Source of the DNA: Rhizophagus irregularis
Taxonomy: Eukaryota > Glomeromycota > Glomeromycetes > Glomerales > Glomeraceae
Direction: 5' to 3'
Assembly: GCF_026210795.1 (NCBI RefSeq)
Contig: NC_089448.1
Span: 1-64,000, forward strand
DNA length: 64,000 bases
A program made the translations under genes and the position numbers. Shown here piece after piece: positions 48,081 to 61,176 of this stretch; position 1 is the first letter of the stretch; the number at the start of each line of letters is the position of its first letter. Under the pieces are notes generated by a model. The model made no database searches and had not been told where the DNA came from. It saw only the letters and a program-made list of their open reading frames with translations.

Positions 48081-51000
48081 ATGATGAACAATTATAATAA
48101 TTTTCTCCCTTCTAATTCTCAACAACAACAAAACAATTTCCCCCAAATAGAAAATATCAACCCAATTATTACAAAAAATTCCTTAAAAAATTCTTCAATA
48201 ACGAAAATAGCTACTACGAATATTCGTACCCTTAGTAAAGACAAATTAATTTTCATGTTAGACGCTATGAAAAACAATGATATTGACATATATGGATTAG
48301 CTGAGACTAATCTTTCATATAGACAATCAAAAATTTGGCAACACCAATTTGGTTTCCATGGTTATTTTGATTATTCACAACAAGGGGGTAAAGGTCAAGG
48401 CGTAGGAATTATCGTTAGCGATAAATACGATATATTTGTTCATAAAGCGGTTGGTCATAAAGGCCGTGTTATATACTTAGACTTAAATTTTAGTCAAAAG
48501 AAAAACGTTAGGTTAATTCAGGTGTACATTAATGCTAACAAAAAAGAAAGAACACGAATTGAGGAACTATATCAATATATCAAAAATATTATCGATGACG
48601 CGAAAAATAAAAATATGGAAATAATCATTATGGGTGATTTTAATATTAATTATAGAAAATACTTGTTGGCATTCATTTCTAATAGATGGTATTTCAAATT
48701 GTTCAAAATGCTAGAAAACAGACATCTCTTAAATACAATTCCAATATTTAACGAAGATGACAAAAACATATATACTTATATTCCACCTAATGATTCTAAT
48801 GAAAAATCAAGAATAGATTATATTTGGGCTTCATTACCAATACTTGGCCAAAGTTTGAATAGTACTGTAATAGAAAATGATCATTTTACAACGAATCATA
48901 ATACTGTCACTTTATCGCTTGATACACAATTGTTTATAGGAAGAACGTTACCTAAGATTAACAAAAGTAAAAAGAAAATAACTTGTACTGTATTTTTATA
49001 TGATGAAATGGATCAAGAAGATGATGAATTCACATGGGATAATTTCCGTACTGGTTTGGATCATGAAATTGAAAGACTAAAATTAAAGGATCGAGCGATC
49101 ACAAAAAGAAAACATGTTGATCATGTGTGGAATTCTCTTAGACAACTTATAATGAAATCTGCTAACGAAAATATTAGAAACAAAAAGATTATTAAACAGA
49201 AAATCAAATGTGTTCCTGAGAAAAAGTTGTCAGTTTACTTTGATTTAAGATATATTATTAATCGTATTCAAGAAATCCGCTCATGTATCACAGGATTAAG
49301 AAACTATCCAAATCAGGAAATGATCGGCAAATGGATTAATTATCAAAACACGATAATTAAACTAAAAGACAAGTATGAGTTAGTTACTTCTGATACTAGT
49401 TTTAATTTCTTAAATAATGATCAGTTCCATAGTTATCTTGACGAACTTAATGAAATTAGAAAACAATTGAGAATTGTTTTTAAACTTGAACTTAATATTA
49501 TGGAACAAGAACAAATTATCTCTAACATCAAGAAGCGATGTGATAATTATAAAGAAGATCAAGGAAGAATGATTCAATCTATTACAAAAAAAGAAATGGT
49601 TTCCATTTCAATTGAAAAAATTTATAAGAAAGATTATAATGGTAATGAAGTTTTAATTACAGATGAGAATCAAGTGATGGAAGAAACAAATCATCATTTT
49701 CAAAACGTAGCAGGTTCTGTTAATAGAAAGAAACCAATACAAGGCAGATGGAAAGAACAATATAAACCACAGCCTCATATTAATGAAAATATATATTCTA
49801 GCATTATGGACGCTCCATCTTATGATGAATGGTTAGATATTATTCGACAACTATCTAATGGAAAAGTGACAGGACCTTCTGGCATGTCGAATGAAATGTT
49901 GAAACACCTAAGTGATAATTGTAATCAAATCTTATATTCTTTGATTTGTAAGATTATAGAATTAGGATATTTACCAAAACAATGGAAAGAAGCGACGGTC
50001 TTTCCTATTGCTAAACCTAAACCCTTTAATTGTGAATTATCAAACTCTCGCCCTATTACTCTTTTAGAAACTACTAGAAAAGCACTTATTTCCTTGCTAA
50101 ATCGTCATTTAGCAATCATTTTAAAAGATAATAATGTATTAAAGGCAAACCAATTCGCTGGTCTGCCTAAACAATCAACATTTGAACCGATAAGGATTAT
50201 GAACGAAGTCATTCAAAATTCAATTGATAATAATAATGAATTATGGATACTCTCTCAGAATATGGGAAAAGCTTATGATCGTGTGAACATTTTTCAACTT
50301 AAAAAAGTGATGGATAGAATTAAAATTCCTGATGATTTTTCGTCTCTCATTTTAGAACTTTTTAAAGATAGAAAGAATCAAGTAATTACTGCATATGGAA
50401 AAACTGCACCTTATGATGTTCTTACAGGAATAGATCAAGGAGAAGTAATTTCACTGTTGTTATGGTGTATTTATTATGATCCCCTTTTAGCAGAAATTGA
50501 CAAACAACAATTGGGATATAATATTTCTTGTATATCAAAAACAGTTGTTCAAGAAGAAGGTGTACTTAATCAACAAAATGTTTCCATTATGGCGTATATG
50601 GATGATACTCAATGGATTACTGTCTGCCATCCATTGATAGAAAAACTTCCTTATAATCGTGTTCCGCATACATGAAAAAATAATTATATCCTTAATATGC
50701 TTTTATTATGCTATGATAATAATATTTCGTTAGAAAATTTAGATAATAATACTTTTCCATCAATTAAAGGAGGTAAAATTCCTTTAGAAGACGTTGTAGA
50801 TAATGCTTACTATTCTAAACATAGGAAGAGACTTCGTGAAAAGAATATTTTATTTTTAGATCAAATTATTTCAGGCGACAAATCTCATTTATTACTATGG
50901 AAAGAAATACTTATTAAGGCTTATGTTCCGATTTCTTCACAACGGAAAGAAGCTAAATGGTACACAGATATTAGAAATTTTATTACTACAGATAGTATTC

Positions 51001-52897
51001 ATTTGAATCGTAGTATATCACATTTATTTGGTGCTCGTGTTGATAATGCGGAAGAGGCTCGATCATATGATATCATTAAAAAAAATAGATCTTTAATAGC
51101 ATTTTATAATTTACAATTCAACTCTGTAGTTATTGAAAAAATTCAAGGAATAGATGAAACACAACGACCTGTTATTAAACATTTTCATATTGATATGTCT
51201 CAATGTACTGATACACATACTTATATATATCAATATATGGAATATGGATGCGTTGCTAATGCAGCATTATCAACACGCTCACCTTGTACTTTTTCTGCTG
51301 ATTGGGAATATTTAGTACCATTGTTGACTGAATCTCAATTTACATCTATTCAATCTAAAAATTTAATTGAATTTAATATTTTTGATATTTTTGATTTTGC
51401 AAAAAAGAAATATGATATTATACAAAGAGCGTTAACGCAAAATCACGTGATTTCTTCACAATTACAAGATAATATAATTTTGGAATTTTTAGATTCTTCT
51501 ACTTCAAGAAATGACTTATTAACTATACAACGAACATTAGCTCCTTTTGATAATAATAATTATTATATTTTTGAATTTTACACTGATGGTTCTTTAATAG
51601 AATTAGGTACAAAACAATGTAGTATTAGTTGTGCTTTCGCTCAGATTAGTGATTTGTTTGATATACCTCATGTCAAATTTTATTCTACTATTGATAAATG
51701 GCCTTCTGCGTATAGAGGAGAATTATTAACTGTTCTTTTAGCACTAAGTGTCGTTCCAAAAATAGTAAAGTTAGAATTAACACAGATTCGCTTAACGTGA
51801 TTACTCAATTTGAAAAATTAAAGAAATCAAGATTTTCTCATACCTCACGTGAATACTTCAAGGCTAATAATAATTTCTTATGGGCTATTTTATGTAGAAT
51901 TATATTAACATTGAACTTACATGTGGAAATGTTTAAGGTCGTTGCTCATGGTGATGATATGGGTAATAATTATGTAGATAATTTGGTGAAAATTGCGCAT
52001 ACTGATCAGGATCGCTATATAGTTTTTTGACGGGACGCTTGTATGATGAAAGTTCTTCCTTGTTGGAATGGGATTATTATTGAAAATAAGCTGCGCTCAT
52101 TTTTGAAAAGTATTTGTAACTACAAAGGTTTAGAAAAATTTGTTAATTTGAATAGAAATTCAAAATATCGTCAATTAGAAGTTGATTGGACATCCACATT
52201 TAGTTGTTTAAATTGTGATATAAATAACAATGAAACTTCTGTTTCCTCTTCTAAAACGAAAGCTCAAAAAGTTCATTTATTAATTGAAGAAATTCCTACA
52301 ATTGAACAGATGAAAAAATCATTGCTTGATTTATATGATGGATGGATGTGCCCTATATGTGGATTACAAGACAAAACCTTTAATCACGTATGGACGTGTA
52401 GTGGTCATTATGATATCATTAATAATATTAGAGATAATACTATTAATAATCTCTTGACTTGGATATTAGAATATAATGATAATATACAAGATTTCAATGC
52501 TCTCATGGCTCTTAATATATGGGATATATCTTATGATCCTAAGGTGTTTACTTTTGTCGATCTTATTAAAGAAATTATACCTATGTCGCTTTCAGAATTG
52601 TTGAATTCTTGGACTACAAAGAAAAATGTTGTTGATGCTTTAATTCAAATGAGGCAGTTTATTTTTAATGAGATATTTGAAGAGGTTTGGATTCCAAGGT
52701 GTTCGCATCTGAAGGAATTTGAACGTTCTTTGGGTTTGACTAAAAAGAAAAAATTAGAATTCAAAAGCGTTCGTTCATTACCTAATAATAATAATAGTAA
52801 TAATACTACTATTCAATATGATTCTTTAGATAGTGTTAGGAATTACATTTATTTTGGCAAAAATATAATAGAATTTTATACTAATCTTACTTCGTAG
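48081..52897 (+). pseudogene. LINE ORF2: APE endonuclease, reverse transcriptase, RNase H; broken
   Basis: APE-like endonuclease first (TTNIRTL, LAETN, MGDFNI, SRIDYIWAS, NDHFTTNH). Reverse transcriptase next, with LSNGKVTGPSGMSNEM, NSRPITLL, AYMDDTQW as the YxDD catalytic pair, and motif A reading SQNMGKAYDRV where the usual catalytic Asp is Asn. RNase H follows (FYTDGS, YRGELLTVLLAL, an NTDSLNV segment after the frameshift, AHGDDMGNNYVDNLV). The C-terminus has CPICG...HVWTC. Lesions: TGA at 50,673-50,675 (frame continues at 50,697), a frameshift near 51,797, and a TGA near 52,028. So both the polymerase active site and the frame are lost. Confidence 0.9.
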
Positions 52898-53948
52898 CGC
52901 CATCATAGATTTTAGTAGTTTGATTTATATAATTTTATAAGGTCAATTTTACTATCTTCTGCAGGGCGGACTTCAACTTACCATGTTTCAGCTAGTGTAT
53001 GGGAGGTAGTAGGTTATTTAAAGAAATGGTTTTTAGGTGTAGTTGGTTATATCTTTAATAGTTTCGTGTTTAATTACCCCACTGTCAAAGTAGATTCTTC
53101 TGATTAAGGTTGCCTGCCGAAACTAAAAAGGAAATTCCGAAAGGTTTCGGCCAATCAAATCAAATGCCGAAAATGCCGAAATTAGGCCGAAACTCAGTCT
53201 TAATTTTGGCCAAAATTAAAATTTGGCTGAAATTATGACATTGTGTCACGTGTCATTACACTAAAGGTGGTCATCGGTCCTGAAGGACCACGGTCTTATG
53301 GTCCTACACCTTAAAAAGACGGACTGGTCCGTCTTGGTGTAGGACCGCGGTCTTTCGGTCCTGTAATACGTACAATAAGACTGACGGTCTTTTTAAGGAC
53401 TGCAGTCTTTTTAAGACTGATCAGTCTTTTTTCTTTTTTCTGCAAATATACCTTGTAGAATTTGCTTTAATATTGAAGGGGAATATTTATCTTTGAATAA
53501 ATTATTCTACTTTTCGTAAAAAATTAATTTTTGTATAGACTATTACTTTTTAAGTCTATTTCGCAATTATACAATTATAAGTATATATTATCACATTGTT
53601 TTTGTACAAGTTTATTATTTTTGAATTTTTTTTTTGTGGTTTCGTGTTTTTTCAGGTTTTTTTTTAAATATCATCTGTATGTGACGATCACATATCCTTT
53701 ATTTTATAACACTTACCTATTATTGTATTAATGATATTAATGATAATCATATGATCTCTTAATTAACCATATGATGATCATTTTCATATGAGTTAATATA
53801 CGTATTTAGTTTAACAATTTTGATGATAATCATGGCTTAGCTAAATATGAATTAACCACGTTATATTTATGCAAAAATGCGGAGTTAAAAACATTTTTTT
53901 CCCTTCGCTATTTTTTTATTGTTAAAATTTTTATTTTGGTTTCTAATT

Positions 53949-56900
53949 ATGGCTGAAGAACAAGAACAAGTGCAAGAGCAAAAGCAAAAGCAAGAGGATA
54001 ACTTTGATACTTTTCCATGTGATTCCTTTTTAGAAGAATTAATTATTGATTATGATGATGAGGATTATGAGGAAAGTGACAGTGAAATAGTAGCAGAAAT
54101 GGCTGAAATTCAAATTACTGAAACTGAAACTGAAATTTCTAACACTAGTTCCAAAGAATTGAGGAGTGCTCGAGTTTGGAAGCATTTTGAAAAACAGACA
54201 ATTGAAGAGGAAAATGAAACAACTGAAACTTTTATTTTATGTAAAATTTGTGAAGGCCATTTCTCCGCAAAAAAATTCTACCACAACTCTTGAACGTCAT
54301 TTAAAATCAAAACATCCTAATGTATATAATAACTTAGAACAAGAAGAAACTAGGACAATACCTTGGACAGCTGAAACACATAAAGAGAAACATAAGCTTT
54401 TTGTCAATTGGATTATTACTGACCAACAACCATTTACAATTGTTGAGAATCAGAATTTTAAAAAATTTATAGCATCCATTCAACCAAGATATAAAATACC
54501 ATCTCGACATACATTAAAAGATATGATAATGAATAAGTTCAAAAATGCACAGATGCAAATAAATAACTACCTAAAGCTCCGAACGGTTCCGGTTTGAACC
54601 GGGAACCGATCCGGAACCGGCAAAAAATTCGGTTCGGTTCTCGGTTCGGTTTTGGACTTGGAACCGTCCGGTTCGGTTCGGTTCTATCCGAAATTAAGAA
54701 AAAATGCGAAAAAACGAATATACGACTATCCAGTGATCGTACAAGGACGAGCCATAGCTCGTTGGAATCCTCTCATCGAGACGCGTCGAATGGTGGTAAA
54801 ATCAAGTCTCTAGCATCGATAGATCACGAGATAGAACATGGTGAGTGTTTCTTAAAAAATTTGTATTAGAAAACGATCCATTGATGCTAAAGACATGAAT
54901 TTACCACCATTCGACGCATCTCAACGAGACGAATCTAATGAGCTATAATTCGTCTTTTTACAATCACTGGATGGTCGTGTATTTGTTTTTTCGCATTTTT
55001 TTTAAATTTTCGAACGTCAAAAATTAAAATTCCGATACAAGCGATTAAACGCCATCTATTGATCACACAAAGACGAATTTTAGCTCATTGGATTCGTCTC
55101 ACTGAGACGAGTCGAATGGTGGTAAAATCAAGTCTCTAGCATCGATAGATCGTGAGATAGCCCATGGTAAGTGTTTCTTAAACAATTCGCATTAGAAAAC
55201 GATCTATCGATGCTAGTGACATCATTTTACCACCATTCGACTCGTCTCAGTGAGACGAATCCAATGAGCTAAAATTCGTCTTTGTGTGATCAATAGATGG
55301 CGTTTAATCGCTTGTATCGGAATTTTAATTTTTGACGTTCGAAAATTTAAAAAAAATGCGAAAAAACAAATACACGACCATCCAGTGATTGTAAAAAGAC
55401 GAATTATAGCTCATTAGATTCGTCTCGTTGAGATGCGTCGAATGGTGGTAAATTCATGTCTTTAGCATCAATGGATCGTTTTCTAATACAAATTTTTTAA
55501 GAAACACTCACCATGTTCTATCTCGTGATCTATCGATGCTAGAGACTTGATTTTACCACCATTCGACGCGTCTCGATGAGAGGATTCCAACGAGCTATGG
55601 CTCGTCCTTGTACGATCACTGGATGGTCGTGTATTCATTTTTTCGCATTTTTCTTAATTTCGGATAGAACCGAACCGAACTGGACGGTTCCGGTTCGGTT
55701 CCATTTCGGTTTTCGGTTCTACCCGAACCGCAAAAAAACTGAACCAAACCGACCCGTTCGGAGCTTTATAACTACCTTCAACTCTCAACCTCTAAAATTT
55801 CGTTAACAATGGACATGTGGTCTACAATTACCTCATTAGGAATTTTAGCAGTAACGATTCATTTTATAAAAGATGATTGGCAATTTGATCACTTTGTATT
55901 AGATGTATTGTATGTTCCTTCACCTCATACTGCTTCAGTAATTAAAGATTCAGTTGTTGAAATTATTTCAGAATTAAATATTGCAAATCGATTAATTGGA
56001 ATTACCAGTGATAATGAAGCAAAGATGTTAGCTGCAACTCGACAAATTAAAGAAACTCTTAATTTATCAGAATTTCGCCATTATCGCTGTGCAGCACATG
56101 TGTTGAATCTGGCTGTTGAGGCAGCACTTAATACAAGTATCGTTCCAAATTGTGTTAAAAAGTTACGTGCATTTATTAGTACAGTGAGAAATTCACCAAA
56201 GAAGATGAATAAGTTAAAGGAATATTTTCGAATTGAAAAAATTAAATTTAAAGCACCGCTTCCAGATTGTGCTACGAGATGGAACTATACTTTCTATATG
56301 ATAGATCGAGCATTAGAAATTAAGCCTCTTTTGACTCATTTAGTACCAAATCTTTCATCATTATTATCAAATAATTGGCCAAGTAAGGAAGAGTGGAATG
56401 TACTCACTATTCTAGCAGATTTATTAGCTCCTTTTGCATCAGTAACAAAGGTGATATCTGCTTCTAATTATCCAACTATTGGTGAAGTTAAATTACTTTT
56501 TGAAGGTATATATTAGAGTTCATTTAAATTATCCTCGAGGTGAAGATTTTATTTTACAAAACCAAATAGATGAAATGAAACGTGTTTTTACAAATTATTT
56601 TGATGAAATAAATGAGGCATTACATGTTTCAGCTTTTTTTGATCCTCGCTATAAAAAATTAGCATATGGCAATATGTCTCAAAATGATATTCTTGAACCA
56701 ATTCGTAGAGTAATGGCCAATTATGAAGAGTCAACTGATGATACTTCTATACCATCTCAACTTATTCAGACTTCACAGCGTCAGCTAATAAATTTATCTC
56801 CAACTGAAACACGAAATTTTTTTCGCAATTTGTTAATGCCAGATCAAACTCCACTGCCTATTTCAAATGAATTGGAACTTTATTTTAATTCCAATTCGCC

Positions 56901-57126
56901 AGGTGATGAAATAGTTCCTTTAGAATGGTGGAAAAACCATACTATGGAATATCCAATATTATCAAGAATGGCGCAAGATTACTTAGCAATAATGCCAGTT
57001 CCTTGTGAACAGTTTTTTTCAATTGCAGGAAAACAATTTAGTCAAACACGTAACAGAATTGATGCTAGTACAGCACGAGCATGCTTATGCTTAAAGTCTT
57101 GGTTAGAACAAAGGAAAATTGAATAA
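53949..57126 (+). pseudogene. hAT transposase, interrupted by a smaller hAT-like element
   Basis: Intronless frame from ATG 53,949 (chosen over the upstream ATG 53,919, which adds only a hydrophobic leader). A Gln/Glu-rich N-terminus precedes a BED finger (VWKHFEK, CKIC, then TLERHLKSKH). A one-base shift in an A-run near 54,270 splits the finger. The 1,197-bp insertion at 54,572-55,768 follows an NNYL codon run; removing it and one duplicate restores frame into LTMDMWS. The rest has ITSDNEAKM, HYRCAAHVLNLAVEAAL, TRWNYT, and the C-terminal LEWWKNHTMEYP, PCEQFFSIAG. A four-base TATA-type expansion near 56,507 gives a second frameshift. Three small lesions, so recently active. Confidence 0.9.
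54572..55768. mobile_element. Innermost hAT-like foldback element
   Basis: Starts TAAAGCTCCGAACGG, ends with the exact inverse CCGTTCGGAGCTTTA. A perfect 8-bp duplication TAACTACC flanks it. Sub-terminal GGTTCGGTTC/CCGGAACC repeats lie at each end. The interior is a giant palindrome centred near 55,170 containing six copies of the hairpin module in alternating orientation. No protein is encoded; open frames inside are module sequence. Confidence 0.95.
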
Positions 57127-58449
57127 ATATTAAAGACTTTTTATTTTATTCTTTTATGTAATTTTTACAATTTTCTTTTTATTCTTTTTAAAATCATGTG
57201 TATTTATTATTAAATTGATTATTAAAATTACAAAATTAACATTTATACAAAAACATGATTGCAAATAAATTATTAAATTTCAAAGTGAATTAAAATATTT
57301 TAAAAAAGCTGCTAATGAAAAGAAATGAAAAAATATTATTAATAATAATTAGTGTCCATTTATAAAATGAAACCCATTCTTAAAAAAAGTGAAGTATTAA
57401 ATTGAAAAATCCTCCTTTACACATAAACATAAATGAGTGAAATAAGTTAATGAAAATATGTCAAATTCGTTACTTTTGTTTTTTTTTTAAGAGTTTTATA
57501 TATAAAATGCTTGGAAGAAGGCTATCTTTTTTTTTGGATTTTTCAATAGGCGTGTAAGTGGGAAAAATGATTGTCTTGGTAATTTTGGCTGGCATTACGA
57601 CATTAAGAAATTATAGTAAGAATTTGACAATCATGATGTAGATCAATTTATTTATCGTTTTGTGAGTTAGTTTTTATAAAGATCATCATTAGATTATTAG
57701 ATTAATAACGTTATTATTATAAAAATCACTTATATATATAAAGACCGATACAAAGACCGGGTCAGTCTCAGGACTGGTCCTACTGCGCCAAGTAAAAATG
57801 AAAAACCGCGGTCCGGTCCTACAAGTCCTGGGACTGACCGGTTCAGGACCAAGTAGGACCGGTAGGACCGATGACCATCTTTACATTACACGAATTTCCA
57901 AAAAAGGAATTTTATTTTCCAGTAAAATCGGAGAAATGTATCACACAAATATTACACAAAATTCCATAAAAGGAAATTTATGTGTCGATCATTATTCTGG
58001 CCAGAATTATAGTATTAATGTTGGCCAATAATTTTGGCCAAATTTCGGCCTTTCGGTAAAAGTTTCGGCATTGTATAATTTCGGCAAATTTACTTTTAAT
58101 TGCCTAAACTTTCGGTTTTAAAAAAGTTTCGGTCTTGGCCTAAACTACTTGATTTCGGCAAGCAACCTTACTTCTGATAGTTTAGTTCATTTTTTTATTT
58201 TACTTTTTCATTTTTGATATGTTTATAAAATTTGTATTCGCTAACTATTACTGTTAAATAAAAATAAAAATAAAAATAAAAATTAGATGTATAAAGTTAT
58301 ATTAAAATTTTGGGTTTAGATCTGAGTTGTATATGTATTCTTCAGGGTCCTATTGCATCTTACTGGGTGGATATAGCTTATGATAATTTGTTTGTATAGT
58401 ATATAAACTACATATCAATAAAGCATATATAAATCATTAAAAAAAAAAT

Positions 58450-59000
58450 AATAATAATAATAATTATAAATAATTTATCATTGTATCAATAAAATTATTG
58501 TATCAATATCAATGAAATGATTGTAGTATGAATGAAAATAGTTGTTACTCAAAAATGTCAAAAGATGAGATGAAAGATAGAAAAGAAAGATAAATAAGAA
58601 TATATTTGTAAATTGTTATAAATAGGAGTGGAATTCAATAGGAATTCACCAGTTTTTAGACTCAAAGTCTTTAGACTCAATAAAATATTAATTATTAAAA
58701 GTTATTTTGAATATACTTATTATTTGCTTGAAATTTAATTAATGTTTAAGTTAAAAAAAATGAAATAATAGGAAAGTTTTCCAAATTTGAAAATGATGTA
58801 AAAGATAATAAAATATGGGAGAACTATCGAAGTTTGAAAGTTAAAATAAAGTATTAATAAAATCTAAATCAAGTGTGATAAAGTATAATTTGAATAATGA
58901 AATATGTATCTATTGGTATATAGTAGATATTAGTGATAATGTGATGCATGAAGAATGATTTTTTTTTAATTATATATTAGCAAAACGTTATACTAATGTT
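58450..59000. other. AT-rich DNA after the LINE, no gene seen
   Basis: No coding region or repeat family is supported here. Confidence 0.5.
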
Positions 59001-60420
59001 TTAACTTTTTTTAGATAAATGGAATCTTATATATGTAAAATTTTGGCATGAAATCAGAAATCTTTTAAATGGCAGGAAAGTTCTTTGAACATATGGAAAT
59101 CTGATAGGCTATTTTTATGTTTTTTCTATAATTCATTTATTTTAATGAATAGTATTAACAGTTCATATTATTTTCCTTTTCTAGATAGCTTTTTTGCAAA
59201 AATTACCTTTTTAACCCTTTACAACTATTTGTCATATTATTGCACAATATAAATAAATATTATACAGTATAGCTATAAATTAAATGTGATGTTTTATGTA
59301 GTAATACAACTATTACACAGGTCAGAACGTAATTTTTGCAGTCTTTAGAGTTCAGATATTAAGTATTTTGATAAAACAGCTACTAATAAACATTTTGTTT
59401 TTTTTGTATTCTTGGATGCATAAGAATTTGGGAAATGAGCATTTTTTTCTTCAAATTAATTCTATTAACAAAACAATTGCTAATGTCTCATCTTTTAGAT
59501 GACTTTTTGGCTCTTTGGATGTTAGTATTGTTTATAATTTAAATATTTGTTTTTTAACAAACTATTACTGACAGCTCATTTTTATATTTTTTTTATATAG
59601 TTTATTATTTGATATCTTTGAACATTAATTTTGGTAAGAGATGAATATTTTTAAATTATTTGATGAAATGATTACATTTCTTTTACTTTTTAGACGCTCC
59701 TCTTCTTTAAATAGACAGTAGTTTTTTCTTTTTAGACACAGATTTTAGTAGGAAATGATTTCCTTTTTATCTTTATTTGCCATTTTTAATAAATAGTTGT
59801 TAACAGTTCATTTGTTTAATTGTTTTTTTTTTTAGGTATGTAGAGCTTTATAGAATTTTAGTAAAAAACTTGGTCTTTTTCTTTTATTTTTTTAACGAAT
59901 TATTAGATTCAAGATGATGATCTTTATTTAATCCTTGAATTCCTTAAAATAGAAATCTGCTTATGCAAGTATTTATTAAGTACATGGCCTTTTAACAATT
60001 TGTTTTCCTTTTTTTTAGATAAGTTTTTGATTCTCTTCGTTTACATAAAATTTTTTTAACCTTTTTTTAATTTAATGAACTGTTTCTAATGGTTATTTTC
60101 TTTCTTTATTTAGATGTGGTGGGACATTCAGATTTCATATCTACATACATGTAATATTGATTGATCATTCTTAGAACAAAGAATTTTGGTAAGTATATAT
60201 AATACATAATATTTTTTCTTTATTCCTCCTTTTAACTAATTATGATTCCAAATATTTTTTTCTTTATAAGCGATTTTCAGGTCTCTCAAATGAGTAAGTG
60301 TATGAAAATCCAAAGAAATAAGGTTCTTTAAATTTATTTTTTAATAGAACAAAACTTTGGATCTCTTAGACGCATAGAAAGCTCTTTGATTTTTTTTTCT
60401 TTTTAGACATGTCAGTTTAT
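59000..60420 (+). repeat. Mini-exon array iv, decayed
   Basis: At least nine intron-end/exon units on the + strand: T-tract plus AG followed by exon-like sequence near 59,014, 59,186, 59,500, 59,600, 59,693, 59,836, 60,020, 60,115 and 60,405, several ending ATTTTG(G)TAAG or ATTTTAGTAGG. Exon text (ACTTTTTGGCTCTTTGGATG, TTTGGATCTCTTAGACGC) matches array iii. Introns keep an AACAAACTATTACTGACAG-type segment before the T-tract. Many donors have lost GT, so it is probably an old relative of the Helitron-borne array. Confidence 0.5.
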
Positions 60421-60531
60421 TATGTATTTTTATTATATATTTACCATAAGTTTACTATATATTTATTATAAAGTTAATATAAATTTATTATGAATTTACT
60501 ACATTTTTAATGCAAACTATATATGCCACCC

Positions 60532-60690
60532 AAATTATTTTGGACTGCCATAATTATAAGTAAAATCCCAAATTTAATTATGGCATCCCAAATTATTTTG
60601 GCACTTTACATAGTAAATTATATATAAACTGAATGAATTATAGCATTCCAAATTATAATTATGATATCCCAAAATAATTTGGGCAGCATG
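60532..60690. mobile_element. MITE family C, copy 2
   Basis: 159 bp, matching the copy at 35,248 over its whole length with a few changes. TA flanks both sides. Ends TATGCCACCCAAATTATTTT and inverted CATGCTGCCCAAATTATTTT. Confidence 0.9.
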
Positions 60691-60989
60691 TATAATGCAA
60701 ACCATATATATTATTACTTTAAATCATTTATACAGTTTCTTGTTAACATTTATATATAATTTTTTTGTATTAACAACACAATTTCTATATTATGACTATA
60801 ATTTACTATATATTTTTATATTAAATATATATAACTGCGTTAAAATTAATATAGAGTAGCTGTATGTTTACTATGTTAAATGGTGGTAACATGGCTACTA
60901 TATAGTCATGATTTTATAGGTTTCAGTAAAGTAAATTAATAAATTTGCAAACAATAATCATAAATTTACCTGAAGCATTTTGATAAATA

Positions 60990-61176
60990 CAGTCAACCTT
61001 TGTTATAACTTATAACGAACCCTAGATTCCAGAATCCAGATCTCAACTTTGCTATAGGGCTATAATGAAGATTTTAAGAGATTTGATTGGTTAATTCATT
61101 ATAGTAAGGGGGAAATTTATTATAGTTATCTAAAAAATTCACTATATTAAGGATTCGCTATATTAAGGTTTAACTG
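60990..61176. mobile_element. Pogo-like MITE family A, copy 2
   Basis: 187 bp, starting CAGTCAACCTTTGTTATAAC and ending AAGGTTTAACTG, flanked by TA. The interior matches the copy at 12,071, including the TTTTAAGAGATTTGATTGGT block. Confidence 0.92.

Larger units (their letters stand above)
53262..57883 (+). mobile_element. Inner hAT transposon with transposase
   Basis: Ends TAAAGGTGGTCATCGGTCC and, inverted, TAAAGATGGTCATCGGTCC. A perfect 8-bp duplication CATTACAC flanks it (53,254-53,261 and 57,884-57,891). Sub-terminal GGTCCTG/AGGACC repeats occur at both ends. It carries the transposase gene 53,949-57,126, itself interrupted. Confidence 0.95.
53105..58170. mobile_element. Outer hAT-type element in the LINE 3' UTR
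   Basis: Ends TAAGGTTGCCTGCCGAAA and, inverted, TAAGGTTGCTTGCCGAAA. A perfect 8-bp duplication CTTCTGAT flanks it (53,097-53,104 and 58,171-58,178). Sub-terminal GCCGAAA/TTTCGGC repeats fill both ends. Without the inner element it is a short non-autonomous piece of about 440 bp that contains GGCCAAAATTA motifs. Confidence 0.95.
45830..58449 (+). mobile_element. LINE retrotransposon, full-length but inactivated, with nested hAT insertions
   Basis: ORF1 (45,908-48,071) and ORF2 (48,081-52,897) lie on the + strand, followed by a 3' UTR that is split by a 5-kb nested transposon block (53,105-58,170). The 3' UTR resumes at 58,171 and ends with AATAAA (about 58,418) and an A-run plus ATA repeats at 58,438-58,460. 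The order ORF1, endonuclease, reverse transcriptase, RNase H fits the I/Tad1-like group of LINEs. The 5' end is uncertain by some tens of bases and no target duplication was fixed. Confidence 0.85.

Noticed and set aside
54594-55806. Frames within the innermost hAT-like element
   Set aside because: They are translations of GGTTCGG repeats and of the hairpin module, not protein genes.
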